Positions 1 to 6,363 of a stretch of 6,363 nt of DNA are shown piece after piece; within the stretch, counting starts at the first letter, position 1; every line of letters starts with the position of its first letter. The notes beneath the pieces are model-generated. The model was not told the DNA's origin and did no database searches. It worked only from the letters and a program-made list of their open reading frames with translations. The stretch is from Halococcaceae archaeon (GTDB lineage Archaea; Halobacteriota; Halobacteria; Halobacteriales; Halalkalicoccaceae). Made by a program: the position numbers and the translations under genes. The stretch lies in contig SKWB01000139.1 in NCBI GenBank assembly GCA_007129135.1, positions 1 through 6,363 on the forward strand, written 5' to 3'.

Positions 1-1223
1 GGATCGTCGTCGTCGGCTGCTTCCTCGGCTCGTTCGTCGTCTTCGGCCTCTCGTACTCCTTCGGCGTGCTCGCCGACGCCATCCTCGCGGAGTTCGGCCG
101 CTCGCGTGGGCTCACGAGCGTTGCCTTCGGTGTCCAGACCGTGACGCTCTACGTCGGCGGCGCGGGCGTCGGCGTGCTCGTCGACCGCTACGGCTCCCGG
201 CGGATGCTCGTCCTCGGCGGCGTCGTGCTCTGTACGGGCCTCGTCACGACGAGTCTCACCGGCTCGCTCGCGGCGTTCGTCTTCACCTACGGTGTGCTCG
301 TCGGGATGGGCCTGAGCGTGGTCTACGTCGTCTCCTACGCGACGATCCCGCGCTGGTTCGACCGCCGGCTGGGGCTCGCGGGTGGGCTCGCCTCCGCTGG
401 GCTCGGTGTTGGAATGCTCGTCGTCGCGCCCGCGACCGACGCGCTGATCGCCCGGGTCGGCTGGCGCTCGACGATGCTCGTCCTCGCTGGGGGGACGGCG
501 CTCGCGGTCGTCGCTGCCGCCGCGCTGATCCGCGACCGACCCGCTCCGGCGGACGTTCCCGAGGACGAGTTCGACGGCGGGTTCCGCGAGCAAGCGCCCC
601 TCACGCTGCGCGGGGGGCTCTCGGACGTGCTCCGGGTGGCTCGTAGCCCGTCGTTTCTCGCCCTCTTCCTCGGCTGGGTGCTCGTCTACTCGACGCTCTA
701 CGTCGTCCTCTCGCACCTCGTGCTCCACGTCGTCGACCTGGGGATCTCGAGGGGGGTCGGCGCGGCCGCCCTCGGCGCGCTCGGCGGGGCGAGCGCGGTC
801 GGTCGGGTGGTCATCGGTCACGCCGCGGATCGGGTGGGGCGAGCGCGCACGTTCGCGACCTGTTCGGCGGTGATGGGCGTCGCGACGCTCTCGCTGATCG
901 GGGCGACGACTCCGCTCGCTATCCTCGGCTTCGCACTGCTCTACGGGCTCGCCTACGGCGGCAACGGCGCGCTGCTCGCGCCGCTCACCGCCGACCTCTT
1001 CGGCCGTGAGAACATCGGCGCCGTCTTTGGGCTGATCTCCGGTGCGTTCGCCGTGAGCGGCCTGTTCGCGCCGTATCTCGCCGGCGTCGCCTACGACACC
1101 CTCGGGACGTATGACCCAGTCTTCGTCGTCGTCGGCATCGCGGCGGTCCTCGGCGCGGGCGCGATCCTCGGGGCTGCGCACCTGCAGGGGCCACCCGAGT
1201 CTACTTCCGCGACGGTTTCGTGA
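1..1223 (+). CDS. MFS transporter, 5' end outside window
   Basis: This is a secondary transporter of the major facilitator superfamily in the cytoplasmic membrane. The reading frame is open from position 3, where 21 codons (beginning IVVVGCFLGSFVVFG) precede the first internal GTG at 66. They form most of transmembrane helix 1, so the real start lies left of the window. About 406 residues are visible, close to a full 12-helix MFS protein, so probably only a short N-terminus is missing. The loop 2-3 signature GVLVDRYGSRR is at visible residues 56-66, and a related half-repeat, GHAADRVGRAR, follows in the second half near bases 816-850. The helix-1 SYSFGV motif followed by EFGRSRG resembles the monocarboxylate or oxalate/formate-like branch of MFS, but the substrate cannot be read from the sequence. 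The stop TGA is 7 bases before the next gene, suggesting co-transcription. Confidence 0.9.
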   Translation, partial: IVVVGCFLGSFVVFGLSYSFGVLADAILAEFGRSRGLTSVAFGVQTVTLYVGGAGVGVLVDRYGSRRMLVLGGVVLCTGLVTTSLTGSLAAFVFTYGVLVGMGLSVVYVVSYATIPRWFDRRLGLAGGLASAGLGVGMLVVAPATDALIARVGWRSTMLVLAGGTALAVVAAAALIRDRPAPADVPEDEFDGGFREQAPLTLRGGLSDVLRVARSPSFLALFLGWVLVYSTLYVVLSHLVLHVVDLGISRGVGAAALGALGGASAVGRVVIGHAADRVGRARTFATCSAVMGVATLSLIGATTPLAILGFALLYGLAYGGNGALLAPLTADLFGRENIGAVFGLISGAFAVSGLFAPYLAGVAYDTLGTYDPVFVVVGIAAVLGAGAILGAAHLQGPPESTSATVS

Positions 1224-1230
1224 ATCGAGT

Positions 1231-2547
1231 GTGCGTCTGCTTCAGGTACTGGTACCAGCCGGCAAACGGGAGGCGGTCGAAGACCTCCTCACCGAGGAGG
1301 GGATCGACTTCGTGCTCACCGACGAGACAAGCACCAGGGAGGTCGACGGGGTCGCCTACGTCCCACTGCCGAAGAACGCGGTCGAGCCGATCCTCGACCG
1401 ACTCGACGACCTCGGTGTCGAGCGCGAGTCGTACACGGTGGTGTTGAGCGCCGAGACCGTCGAGTCGGACCGTTTCGACGACCTCAGAGAGCGCTTTTCG
1501 AGCGACGACATCGACGAGGAACGGATCTCGAGACAGGAACTCCAGGCCGAGGCGACCGGTCTCACCCCGTCGTTCGACGTCTACGTGACGATGACGGTGA
1601 TCAGCGCGGTGGTCGCGACCGCGGGGCTGTTGCTGGACTCCCCCGCCGTCGTCGTCGGCTCGATGGTGATCGCGCCGCTGATCGGCCCCGCGCTCGCCGC
1701 GAGCGTCGGCACGGTCGTCAACGACGACCACCTGTTCTGGAAGGGGCTGAAGTACCAGGCGATCGGCGTCTTCCTCGCCATCGGGAGCGCAGCCGTCTTC
1801 GCCTGGGTCGTCAGGACGCTCCACATCATCCCGCCGGGGCTCGATCCGGCGGCGATCACCGAGATCAGCGAGCGCTTCACCCCGGGGCTCCTCCTGCTGG
1901 CGGTCGCCCTCGGTGCTGGCGTCGCGGGCGTGATCAGCATCTCGACGGGGATCTCGGTCGCGCTCGTCGGCGTGATGATCGCCGCCGCGCTGATCCCGCC
2001 CGCCGCGGCCGCCGGGATCGCCATCGCGTGGGGACTGCCGCTGGCCGCCGCCGGGGCGACCGTGCTCACGCTCGTGAACGTCATCTCGGTGAACCTCGCC
2101 GGACTGCTCACCCTCTGGTACGCCGGCTACCGTCCGACCGGCCTGATCGAAGCCGACGTCGCCCGCGGGAAGTTCCGGCGAAACGTCGCCGCCTTCGCGG
2201 TCGCCGCGCTCGTCTGCTCGGCCTTCCTCGGCGGTGTGACCTACACCTCGTATCAGCTCTCGGCGTTCGAGGCCGACGCGCAGGCGGAGGTCAACGACGT
2301 GCTCGACGAGGAGTACGGCTCCTACACGCTGATCGACGTCGACTACGTCCTCGACGACGAGGCGGAGTTCCAGCAGGCCGACCGGGTCGCGATGACCAGA
2401 CAGGTCGACACGGTCGTCGTCACCGTGGGGGTCCCGCCTGGCGAGGCCGACCCGGACCTCGCCGAGGTGCTCCAGCCACGGATCAACCAGCACGCCGAAG
2501 GCGAGGTCTCCGTCCAGGTGCAGTTCGTCGAGACCGCCGGGCAGTGA
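1231..2547 (+). CDS. DUF389 / TIGR00341 family membrane protein
   Basis: This is a membrane protein of the DUF389 (TIGR00341, 'uncharacterized hydrophobic domain') family, whose biochemical role is not established. The predicted protein has 438 residues. Residues 1-115 form an acidic soluble domain starting MRLLQVLVPAGKREAVEDLL. Residues 117-345 hold about seven hydrophobic segments, with family-like stretches SPAVVVGSMVIAPLIGP (137-153), AALIPPAAAAG (252-262) and NVISVNLAGL (293-302). Residues 346-438 form a second acidic soluble domain. The GTG at 1231 was chosen because the protein then begins with the MRLxQVLxP pattern expected for haloarchaeal members. The frame is open further upstream, to 1111, but that part lies inside the MFS gene and encodes a Ser/Arg-rich sequence unlike the family. 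No clear Shine-Dalgarno sequence precedes the GTG. The 7-base gap suggests co-transcription or coupling with the MFS gene. Confidence 0.9.
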   Translation: MRLLQVLVPAGKREAVEDLLTEEGIDFVLTDETSTREVDGVAYVPLPKNAVEPILDRLDDLGVERESYTVVLSAETVESDRFDDLRERFSSDDIDEERISRQELQAEATGLTPSFDVYVTMTVISAVVATAGLLLDSPAVVVGSMVIAPLIGPALAASVGTVVNDDHLFWKGLKYQAIGVFLAIGSAAVFAWVVRTLHIIPPGLDPAAITEISERFTPGLLLLAVALGAGVAGVISISTGISVALVGVMIAAALIPPAAAAGIAIAWGLPLAAAGATVLTLVNVISVNLAGLLTLWYAGYRPTGLIEADVARGKFRRNVAAFAVAALVCSAFLGGVTYTSYQLSAFEADAQAEVNDVLDEEYGSYTLIDVDYVLDDEAEFQQADRVAMTRQVDTVVVTVGVPPGEADPDLAEVLQPRINQHAEGEVSVQVQFVETAGQ

Positions 2548-2552
2548 CCGCT

Positions 2553-2599
2553 CGATCGGAGACCTGTGTCGGGATCCCCAGCGACGAACGCTCCGATCG
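2553..2599. repeat. Inverted repeat, 9-bp arms, 29-base spacer
   Basis: CGATCGGAG (2553-2561) and CTCCGATCG (2591-2599) are exact reverse complements in the gap between the DUF389 gene and the HTH-10 regulator. The spacer contains another perfect palindrome, GGGATCCC (2571-2578). No strong T-run follows, only CTACTTT at 2608-2614, so a terminator is weakly supported. An operator for the downstream regulator is possible. CGATCG is a very common hexamer in haloarchaeal DNA, so chance is a real alternative. Confidence 0.3.
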
Positions 2600-2638
2600 G
2601 TAGATAGCTACTTTGCGTGTGGAGACGCACTCGCGTGT

Positions 2639-2683
2639 ATGTATGGTTGGGACCTGCTACGCGTGGACGACGAGGGTGGGTAG
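2639..2683 (+). other. 14-codon mini-ORF before the HTH-10 gene
   Basis: An ATG at 2639 opens a 14-codon frame (MYGWDLLRVDDEGG) ending in TAG at 2681-2683, three bases before the GTG of the HTH-10 regulator and in the same frame. It could be a leader peptide whose translation is coupled to the next gene, an upstream part of that gene interrupted by a stop, or a chance frame. No homology is recognised, and related regulators normally start near the downstream GTG, which favours leader or chance over a lost N-terminus. Confidence 0.2.
2672..2680 (+). promoter_or_regulatory. Possible ribosome binding site for HTH-10 gene
   Basis: GAGGGTGGG lies 6 bases upstream of the GTG at 2687 and partly matches the archaeal Shine-Dalgarno core GAGGTG. 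The spacing supports 2687 as the start over the alternative in-frame GTG at 2693. The same bases encode the last residues of the upstream mini-ORF, so its translation could affect access to this site. Confidence 0.35.
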
Positions 2684-2686
2684 CCC

Positions 2687-3337
2687 GTGGTCGTGATCGT
2701 CGACATCACCGTCTCGGCGGACGCGTTCGCGCTGGGGCGGGTGCTAGACGAGCACCCGGAGGTCGAGATCGAACTCGAACGGATCGTGCCGCTGTCCGAC
2801 GCGATCATTCCGCTGTTCTGGATCTCCGGCGGCGAGATCGACGCGATCGGGGCGACGCTGCGGGAGAACCGGTATACGAACGCCGTCTCCGAACTCACGA
2901 CGACCGACGGGCGGACCCTGGTCGAGGTCCAGTGGAGCACGGAGATCAACGGGATCGTCGAGGCGCTTGTCGTGAGCAACGCGAAGGTCCTGGAAGCGAC
3001 GGGGACGGCCGACGCCTGGGAGTTCCGGCTCCGGTTCTGGTCCCACGACGACCTGCGACGGTTCAACCAGATCGCCACCGACGGCGGCGTCTCGATCACG
3101 CTCGTCCACATGTACAACCCGACGACGCCGGCCGAGAGCCCCTCGCTCTCGGCCGAACAGGAGGAGGCGGTCAGGATGGCGACGGAGCGCGGGTACTTCC
3201 AGGTGCCGCGGCGGGTCACGGCGGGCGAACTCGCCGCGGAGATCGGCATCAGCGACAGCGCGTTCTCACAGCGCCTCCGCCGCGGGCTGTCCACGATCCT
3301 CGCCGAGCGGCTCGCCGGGGGCCGCCGCCACACGTAA
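2687..3337 (+). CDS. Bat-type HTH-10 transcriptional regulator
   Basis: This is a cytoplasmic DNA-binding regulator of the bacterio-opsin activator (Bat)-like group, 216 residues. Residues 1-145 match the Bat GAF/HTH-associated domain pattern, including FALGRVLDEHPEVEIELERIVP near residues 14-35. Residues 154-207 form the HTH_10 domain, with LSAEQEEAVRMATERGYFQVPRR followed by ELAAEIGISDSAFSQRLRRG, the latter containing the recognition helix. Larger Bat proteins carry PAS or GAF sensor domains in front of this module; none is present here, so the input signal is unknown. The start is GTG 2687, supported by a weak ribosome binding site and by the family's short N-terminus; GTG 2693 is an alternative. 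The gap on each side (139 and 173 bases) suggests its own promoter, but no convincing TATA box was identified. Its targets cannot be deduced. Confidence 0.88.
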   Translation: MVVIVDITVSADAFALGRVLDEHPEVEIELERIVPLSDAIIPLFWISGGEIDAIGATLRENRYTNAVSELTTTDGRTLVEVQWSTEINGIVEALVVSNAKVLEATGTADAWEFRLRFWSHDDLRRFNQIATDGGVSITLVHMYNPTTPAESPSLSAEQEEAVRMATERGYFQVPRRVTAGELAAEIGISDSAFSQRLRRGLSTILAERLAGGRRHT

Positions 3338-3510
3338 CACCGAAGCCCGGGGCCCACGCCACAGGCGTCGTCTGCTTCGAGGTCGAGGGACAGATCCCCG
3401 GCCGGCCGACTGACCGCCACACGTTCACCCGCCGGTCGGCGCGAGCCGTCGTTCGATACCGAAGGAAACGGTTCTACGGCTCTCGGTGGTCGTCTAGCGC
3501 GGGACCCACG

Positions 3511-3909
3511 ATGAACGATTTCACTTCGGAGCCGAGGCGGTCGGCCGGGAACACGACGGTCGGAAGCTCACTGGACACGGTCTTTTCGGTTCTCTCCGAC
3601 CGGTACTGCCGGTACGCGCTCTACTACTTCGTCCAGCGAGGCGTCGAGGTGGCGTCGGTCGACGAACTCGAAGAGGCGGTCCGACTGATCGAGACCCGGA
3701 CCGACCGGGCGGGGATCTCCGAGGTTCGGGAGCTGACCGAGACGCTCGTCGAGACGTCGTTGCCGCAGCTAGAGCGGACGGGAGCGGTGGAGTTCGACGC
3801 CCACAGCGAAACGGTCAGGTACTGCGGCGAGTCGAGGCTCGAGGAGTACGCCGCACACGCCGCCTACCAGGAACTGGGGAGTGTGGGCTTTCGGTCACTC
3901 GAGGCCTGA
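3511..3909 (+). CDS. DUF7344-type winged-helix protein
   Basis: This is a small 132-residue protein resembling the haloarchaeal DUF7344 family of predicted winged-helix DNA-binding proteins. A polar tail (1-20) precedes LDTVFSVLSDRYCRYALYYF (21-40), the family's typical first helix. A second helix around VDELEEAV (50-57) follows, then a longer helix ending LPQLERTGAVEFD (84-96) and a wing-like strand TVRY (101-104). No membrane segment or catalytic motif is visible. ATG 3511 was chosen because it gives the usual short N-terminus; the frame is open far upstream, but that part overlaps the HTH-10 gene in another frame and has Arg-rich composition. No Shine-Dalgarno sequence is seen. GAAGGAAAC then TTCTA (3461-3475) could be a poor BRE/TATA pair for a short-leader transcript. 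It is convergent with the CBS gene, with 63 bases between stops and no clear terminator. Confidence 0.82.
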   Translation: MNDFTSEPRRSAGNTTVGSSLDTVFSVLSDRYCRYALYYFVQRGVEVASVDELEEAVRLIETRTDRAGISEVRELTETLVETSLPQLERTGAVEFDAHSETVRYCGESRLEEYAAHAAYQELGSVGFRSLEA

Positions 3910-3972
3910 CCGATCGCGTCGGGCTCGCGAGTTCGGTCGGGGCTCACTCGATAACCCGCTTACAGCGCCGAT

Positions 3973-4455
3973 TCAGGGACTGTACTCGGGCGACTGTGCC
4001 TCGATCGTCTCCGCGACCTCCGCGAGCTGTTCGCCGATCGTCGCGACGAGGTCGTCGAGGGAGACGATTCCGGTGAGCGCGCCGTCGTCGTCGACGACGG
4101 GCATGCGGCGCACACCGTGCTCGCCGATGATCCGCGAGAGCTCGATCGCCTCCTCGTCCTCGTGGATCGTGACCGGGTCCGACTGCGTGACGTCCTCCAC
4201 GACGAGCGAGGAGACGTCGCCGTCGGCGACCGAGAGGGCGACGTCCCGGTCGGTGACGATCCCGATCGGCTGGTCGCCGTCCGTGACGACGACGACGTTC
4301 TCGGCGTCGAGTCGCGAGGCGACGTCCGTGATCGAGTCGTTCTGATCGGCCGTTACGACGTCGTTCGGACCGAGGGTTCCGACTGGCTTAGCGGGCCCGC
4401 TACCGTGGCGAGTCGTTCCAAGGCTACGCCTGCAGACGAACCGCGGTCCGGTCAC
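3973..4455 (-). CDS. Two-CBS-domain protein
   Basis: This is a soluble protein made almost entirely of a CBS pair, a module that usually binds adenine nucleotides such as AMP or ATP and acts as an energy sensor. With the GTG at 4455 it has 160 residues. CBS1 spans about 26-80 and contains GIVTDRD (65-71); CBS2 spans about 86-145 and contains HGVRRMPVVDDDG and GIVSLDD (129-135). A short acidic tail follows. GTG 4455 is the only usable in-frame start before CBS1, with a GAGGG at 4465-4469 (read on the minus strand) 9 bases upstream. However, residues 1-22 are basic and unlike the family, and homologous-looking sequence begins at KPVGTLGPNDVVTA, where relatives normally start with Met. The start is therefore uncertain. 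The gene follows the antiporter by 43 bases on the same strand, so co-transcription and a regulatory link to it are plausible but unproven. Confidence 0.85.
   Translation of the reverse strand: MTGPRFVCRRSLGTTRHGSGPAKPVGTLGPNDVVTADQNDSITDVASRLDAENVVVVTDGDQPIGIVTDRDVALSVADGDVSSLVVEDVTQSDPVTIHEDEEAIELSRIIGEHGVRRMPVVDDDGALTGIVSLDDLVATIGEQLAEVAETIEAQSPEYSP
4389..4402. repeat. 14-bp perfect palindrome at CBS gene start
   Basis: TAGCGGGCCCGCTA is a perfect palindrome; its last base on the minus strand is the first base of the AAG codon (4387-4389) at which the family-like part of the CBS protein begins. If translation starts at GTG 4455 it lies within the coding region. It could be an operator or a hairpin near the start, or a chance GC-rich palindrome. 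Confidence 0.4.
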
Positions 4456-4498
4456 CGGGGCAGGCCCTCGACGGGGACGACCCTCTAACTCGCTCGAC

Positions 4499-6363
4499 TC
4501 AGCTCATCCGAAGGAACCGGCGTCGGTCCGAGCGGTCCTCCTCGGCGGGGTAGGCGACGACGACGTTCGCGGCCTCGGTGGAGGCGAGTCGGTCAGGGAG
4601 CGAAGAGAGGTCCGAACGCCAGCCGCGGGCGTTCGGCCGGGGGCTGATCGCGACGAGCAGGTCGGTCTCGCCGACCCGTTCCGCAACCGCGTCGCCCATC
4701 CCCGGGCCGATCGGGACCGTCTCGACCGAGAGCGTGGTGTCGGGGTCGACCGCGTCGACCAGCTCCTCGTAGCGCTCGGCGTTCCCCCCGGCGACCAGAC
4801 AGACAAGGGAAACGCCGAGCTGGTCCGCGACGGTCTTCACCACCCCGACCGCCTCGTAGAACCCCGGATGGGAGGCGACCCGGCCAGGGAGGAGACAGAC
4901 CACCCGATCCGTGACGTTGAGCTTCTCCTCCAGCTTCGAGACGAGCACGAGCTGTGTGCTCCGGTCCAGGAGCTGGTCGATCGTCCCGCCGAAGAGCCGC
5001 GTGCCGAACCCGCGGGTCCCGGGCCAGCCGGTGACGAGGGTTCGGATCCGGTTCTCCTCGACCGCCCGGAGGATCCCCGTGACGACGTTCTCGTCGAGGT
5101 GCGTCTGGGTCTCGATGGGCACCTCCGCGCCGGAGACGTACTCCTCGGCGTGTTCCAGCACGTCCTCGGCCTCCGCGACGTCCGCGCCGGTGGACGCCTC
5201 GTTCCCTCGTGTCGGGGAGCCGCGGATCGGCCGCGAGAGTTCGCCTCGAACGACGGTCATCGCCCGGAGCGGTTCGCTCCCGCCGGACTCGCGGACGAGC
5301 ATGCCGAAGTCGAGCAGCCGTTCGAGCGTCTCGGAGTCGCCCGAGAGCGGGACGAGCACGCGCTGTGGGGCGTCGCCGGGGTCGTACTCCGCCTGCTCTT
5401 CGGCCTCGACGATCCTCCGGCCGTACCGTTCGGAGAGCGCCGGGCTGATCACGCTCACGACGAGGATCATCACGACGACGCCGTTGACCATCGACTCGTC
5501 GAACAGCCCGAGGTCGAAGCCGATGAGCGTGATCGCGAGCGCGGCGGCGGCCTGACCGGCCGAGAGCGCGAACATCGTCAGCTGTTCGGGGACCGTGTAG
5601 TCGTAGATCGCCCCGGTCGCGACGGAGGCGGCGGCCTTCGTCACGAGCATCAGGACGACGATCGAGCCGGCGATGACGAGCGTCTCTGGCCCCTCGACGA
5701 TCACGGCTGGGTCGACGAGCATCCCGACCGAGATCAAGAAGAAGGGGATGAGTAGGGCGTTGCCGACGAACTCGATCCGGTTCATCAGCGTGCCGGTCTG
5801 GGGGATCAACCTGTTCAGCGCGAGCCCCGCGAGGAAGGCCCCGATGATGTGCTTGACCCCGGCGAGTTCGGCGACGAAGGCACAGACGAACAGCACGGCC
5901 ATCACGAAGAGGAACTCGTAGTAGCTCTCGTCGGGGACGTTGCGGAAGAACCACCGGCCGATCCTCGGGACGACGACCCAGACGCCGGCGAAGAAGACCG
6001 AGAGCCCGAGTCCGAGTTCGGCCCAGAAGCCGAGCGTGAGGTCGCCCGCCGCCGCGCCGATCGCGATGGCGAGGACGAGCAACGCCGCGGTGTCGGTGAG
6101 GATCGTCCCGCCGATCGCCGCCGTCACGGCGTCGTTCTTCACGATCCCGAGCCGGTTGACGATCGGGTAGGCGAGCAGGGTGTGCGAGGAGAAGATGGCC
6201 GCGTAGAGCGCTGCCGTCGGGAGATCGAAGTCGAGGACGTAGATCCCGAAGGCGGTTCCCAGGAGCTGGGGGAGGAGAAACGAGAGCGCGCCGAAGACGA
6301 CGCTCATCTCGCGGTTCTCGACGAACTCGTCGAGGTCGATCTCCAGTCCGGCGACGAACATCA
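4499..6363 (-). CDS. CPA2 cation/proton antiporter with Usp-like tandem
   Basis: This is a membrane antiporter of the monovalent cation:proton antiporter-2 (Kef/GerN/NapA-like) family, exchanging Na+ or K+ for protons. The gene is cut by the right window edge. The first visible Met (6359-6361) lies in FVAGLEIDLDEF, normally an internal motif of these proteins, so roughly 70-80 N-terminal residues are probably missing. Of 620 visible residues, 1-310 hold about ten hydrophobic segments. GGTILTDTAALL (84-95) supplies the expected ion-binding Asp (D90), preceded by Thr rather than the Asp or Asn of some relatives; VKHIIGAFLAGL (169-180) and FFLISVGMLVDP (207-218) are further family motifs. Residues 333-475 resemble a universal stress protein (Usp) domain, starting RVLVPLSGDSE and ending FGGTIDQLLDRSTQLVLV; 484-606 look like a second, more diverged copy. 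No TrkA-N (RCK) domain is seen. Ion choice cannot be settled. The CBS gene follows downstream. Confidence 0.9.
   Translation of the reverse strand, partial: MFVAGLEIDLDEFVENREMSVVFGALSFLLPQLLGTAFGIYVLDFDLPTAALYAAIFSSHTLLAYPIVNRLGIVKNDAVTAAIGGTILTDTAALLVLAIAIGAAAGDLTLGFWAELGLGLSVFFAGVWVVVPRIGRWFFRNVPDESYYEFLFVMAVLFVCAFVAELAGVKHIIGAFLAGLALNRLIPQTGTLMNRIEFVGNALLIPFFLISVGMLVDPAVIVEGPETLVIAGSIVVLMLVTKAAASVATGAIYDYTVPEQLTMFALSAGQAAAALAITLIGFDLGLFDESMVNGVVVMILVVSVISPALSERYGRRIVEAEEQAEYDPGDAPQRVLVPLSGDSETLERLLDFGMLVRESGGSEPLRAMTVVRGELSRPIRGSPTRGNEASTGADVAEAEDVLEHAEEYVSGAEVPIETQTHLDENVVTGILRAVEENRIRTLVTGWPGTRGFGTRLFGGTIDQLLDRSTQLVLVSKLEEKLNVTDRVVCLLPGRVASHPGFYEAVGVVKTVADQLGVSLVCLVAGGNAERYEELVDAVDPDTTLSVETVPIGPGMGDAVAERVGETDLLVAISPRPNARGWRSDLSSLPDRLASTEAANVVVAYPAEEDRSDRRRFLRMS

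Noticed and set aside
1201..2493. Long minus-strand open frame of 430 codons opposite the DUF389 gene
   Set aside because: Its composition (Arg, Asp, Gly and His rich, no domain) is that expected opposite a GC-rich gene, while the plus-strand frame has clear family motifs and membrane segments.
2028..2603. Plus-strand open frame of 191 codons overlapping the end of the DUF389 gene
   Set aside because: It is Arg-rich out-of-frame translation of the DUF389 gene with no domain.
3402..3442. Possible stem with GCCGAC and GTCGGC arms in the gap before the DUF7344 gene
   Set aside because: The arms are only 6 bases in a GC-rich gap and no T-run follows, so chance is the best explanation.
2617..3510. 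Upstream extension of the DUF7344 frame through the HTH-10 gene
   Set aside because: The extension is Arg-rich, overlaps the well-supported HTH-10 gene out of frame, and the family-like protein starts naturally at ATG 3511.
3910..3972. Possible bidirectional terminator between the convergent genes
   Set aside because: No T-rich tract or extended stem is present on either strand, only a short CTCGCGAG palindrome.
4868..5755. Plus-strand open frame of 295 codons opposite the antiporter gene
   Set aside because: It is Asp/Arg/Glu-rich low-complexity sequence reflecting the opposite strand's codon pattern, with no domain or start signal.
4593..5954. Minus-strand open frame of 453 codons inside the antiporter gene in another frame
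   Set aside because: It is extremely Arg-rich with no recognisable domain and overlaps a strongly supported gene; long spurious frames are common at this GC content.

Overview
The window looks like ordinary chromosomal DNA from a haloarchaeon (class Halobacteria). It is very GC-rich with strong G/C third positions, and its soluble protein segments are rich in Asp and Glu. Several products belong to families typical of, or confined to, haloarchaea: a Bat-type HTH-10 regulator, a DUF7344-type winged-helix protein, a short two-CBS protein and an antiporter fused to Usp-like domains. The genus cannot be told from the sequence alone. No rRNA, tRNA, CRISPR array, insertion sequence or integration site was seen.

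Layout: (1) Positions 1-2547, plus strand: the 3' part of a major facilitator superfamily (MFS) transporter, then 7 bases later a DUF389/TIGR00341-family membrane protein, probably one transcription unit. (2) Positions 2548-3909, plus strand: a 139-base gap with an inverted repeat and a 14-codon in-frame mini-ORF, then a short Bat-type HTH-10 regulator, a 173-base gap, and a small DUF7344 winged-helix protein. (3) Positions 3973-6363, minus strand and convergent with the first block: a CPA2-type cation/proton antiporter with a C-terminal Usp-like tandem, cut by the right window edge and transcribed first, followed 43 bases later by a two-CBS-domain protein. No gap between genes exceeds 300 bases; the longest is 3338-3510, where no gene, clear promoter or terminator could be supported.

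How the genes may work together: the minus-strand pair combines an ion antiporter carrying Usp-like domains with a separate CBS protein. Both domain types commonly bind adenine nucleotides, so energy- or nucleotide-sensitive control of ion exchange is a reasonable inference. The two plus-strand regulators sit between the transporter units, but the sequence does not show what they regulate.

No clearly new system was found. The points most worth a second look are the start of the CBS gene, where the family-like N-terminus begins at an AAG codon instead of ATG and is preceded by an atypical 22-residue extension and a 14-bp perfect palindrome, and the mini-ORF separated from the Bat-type gene by one in-frame TAG.
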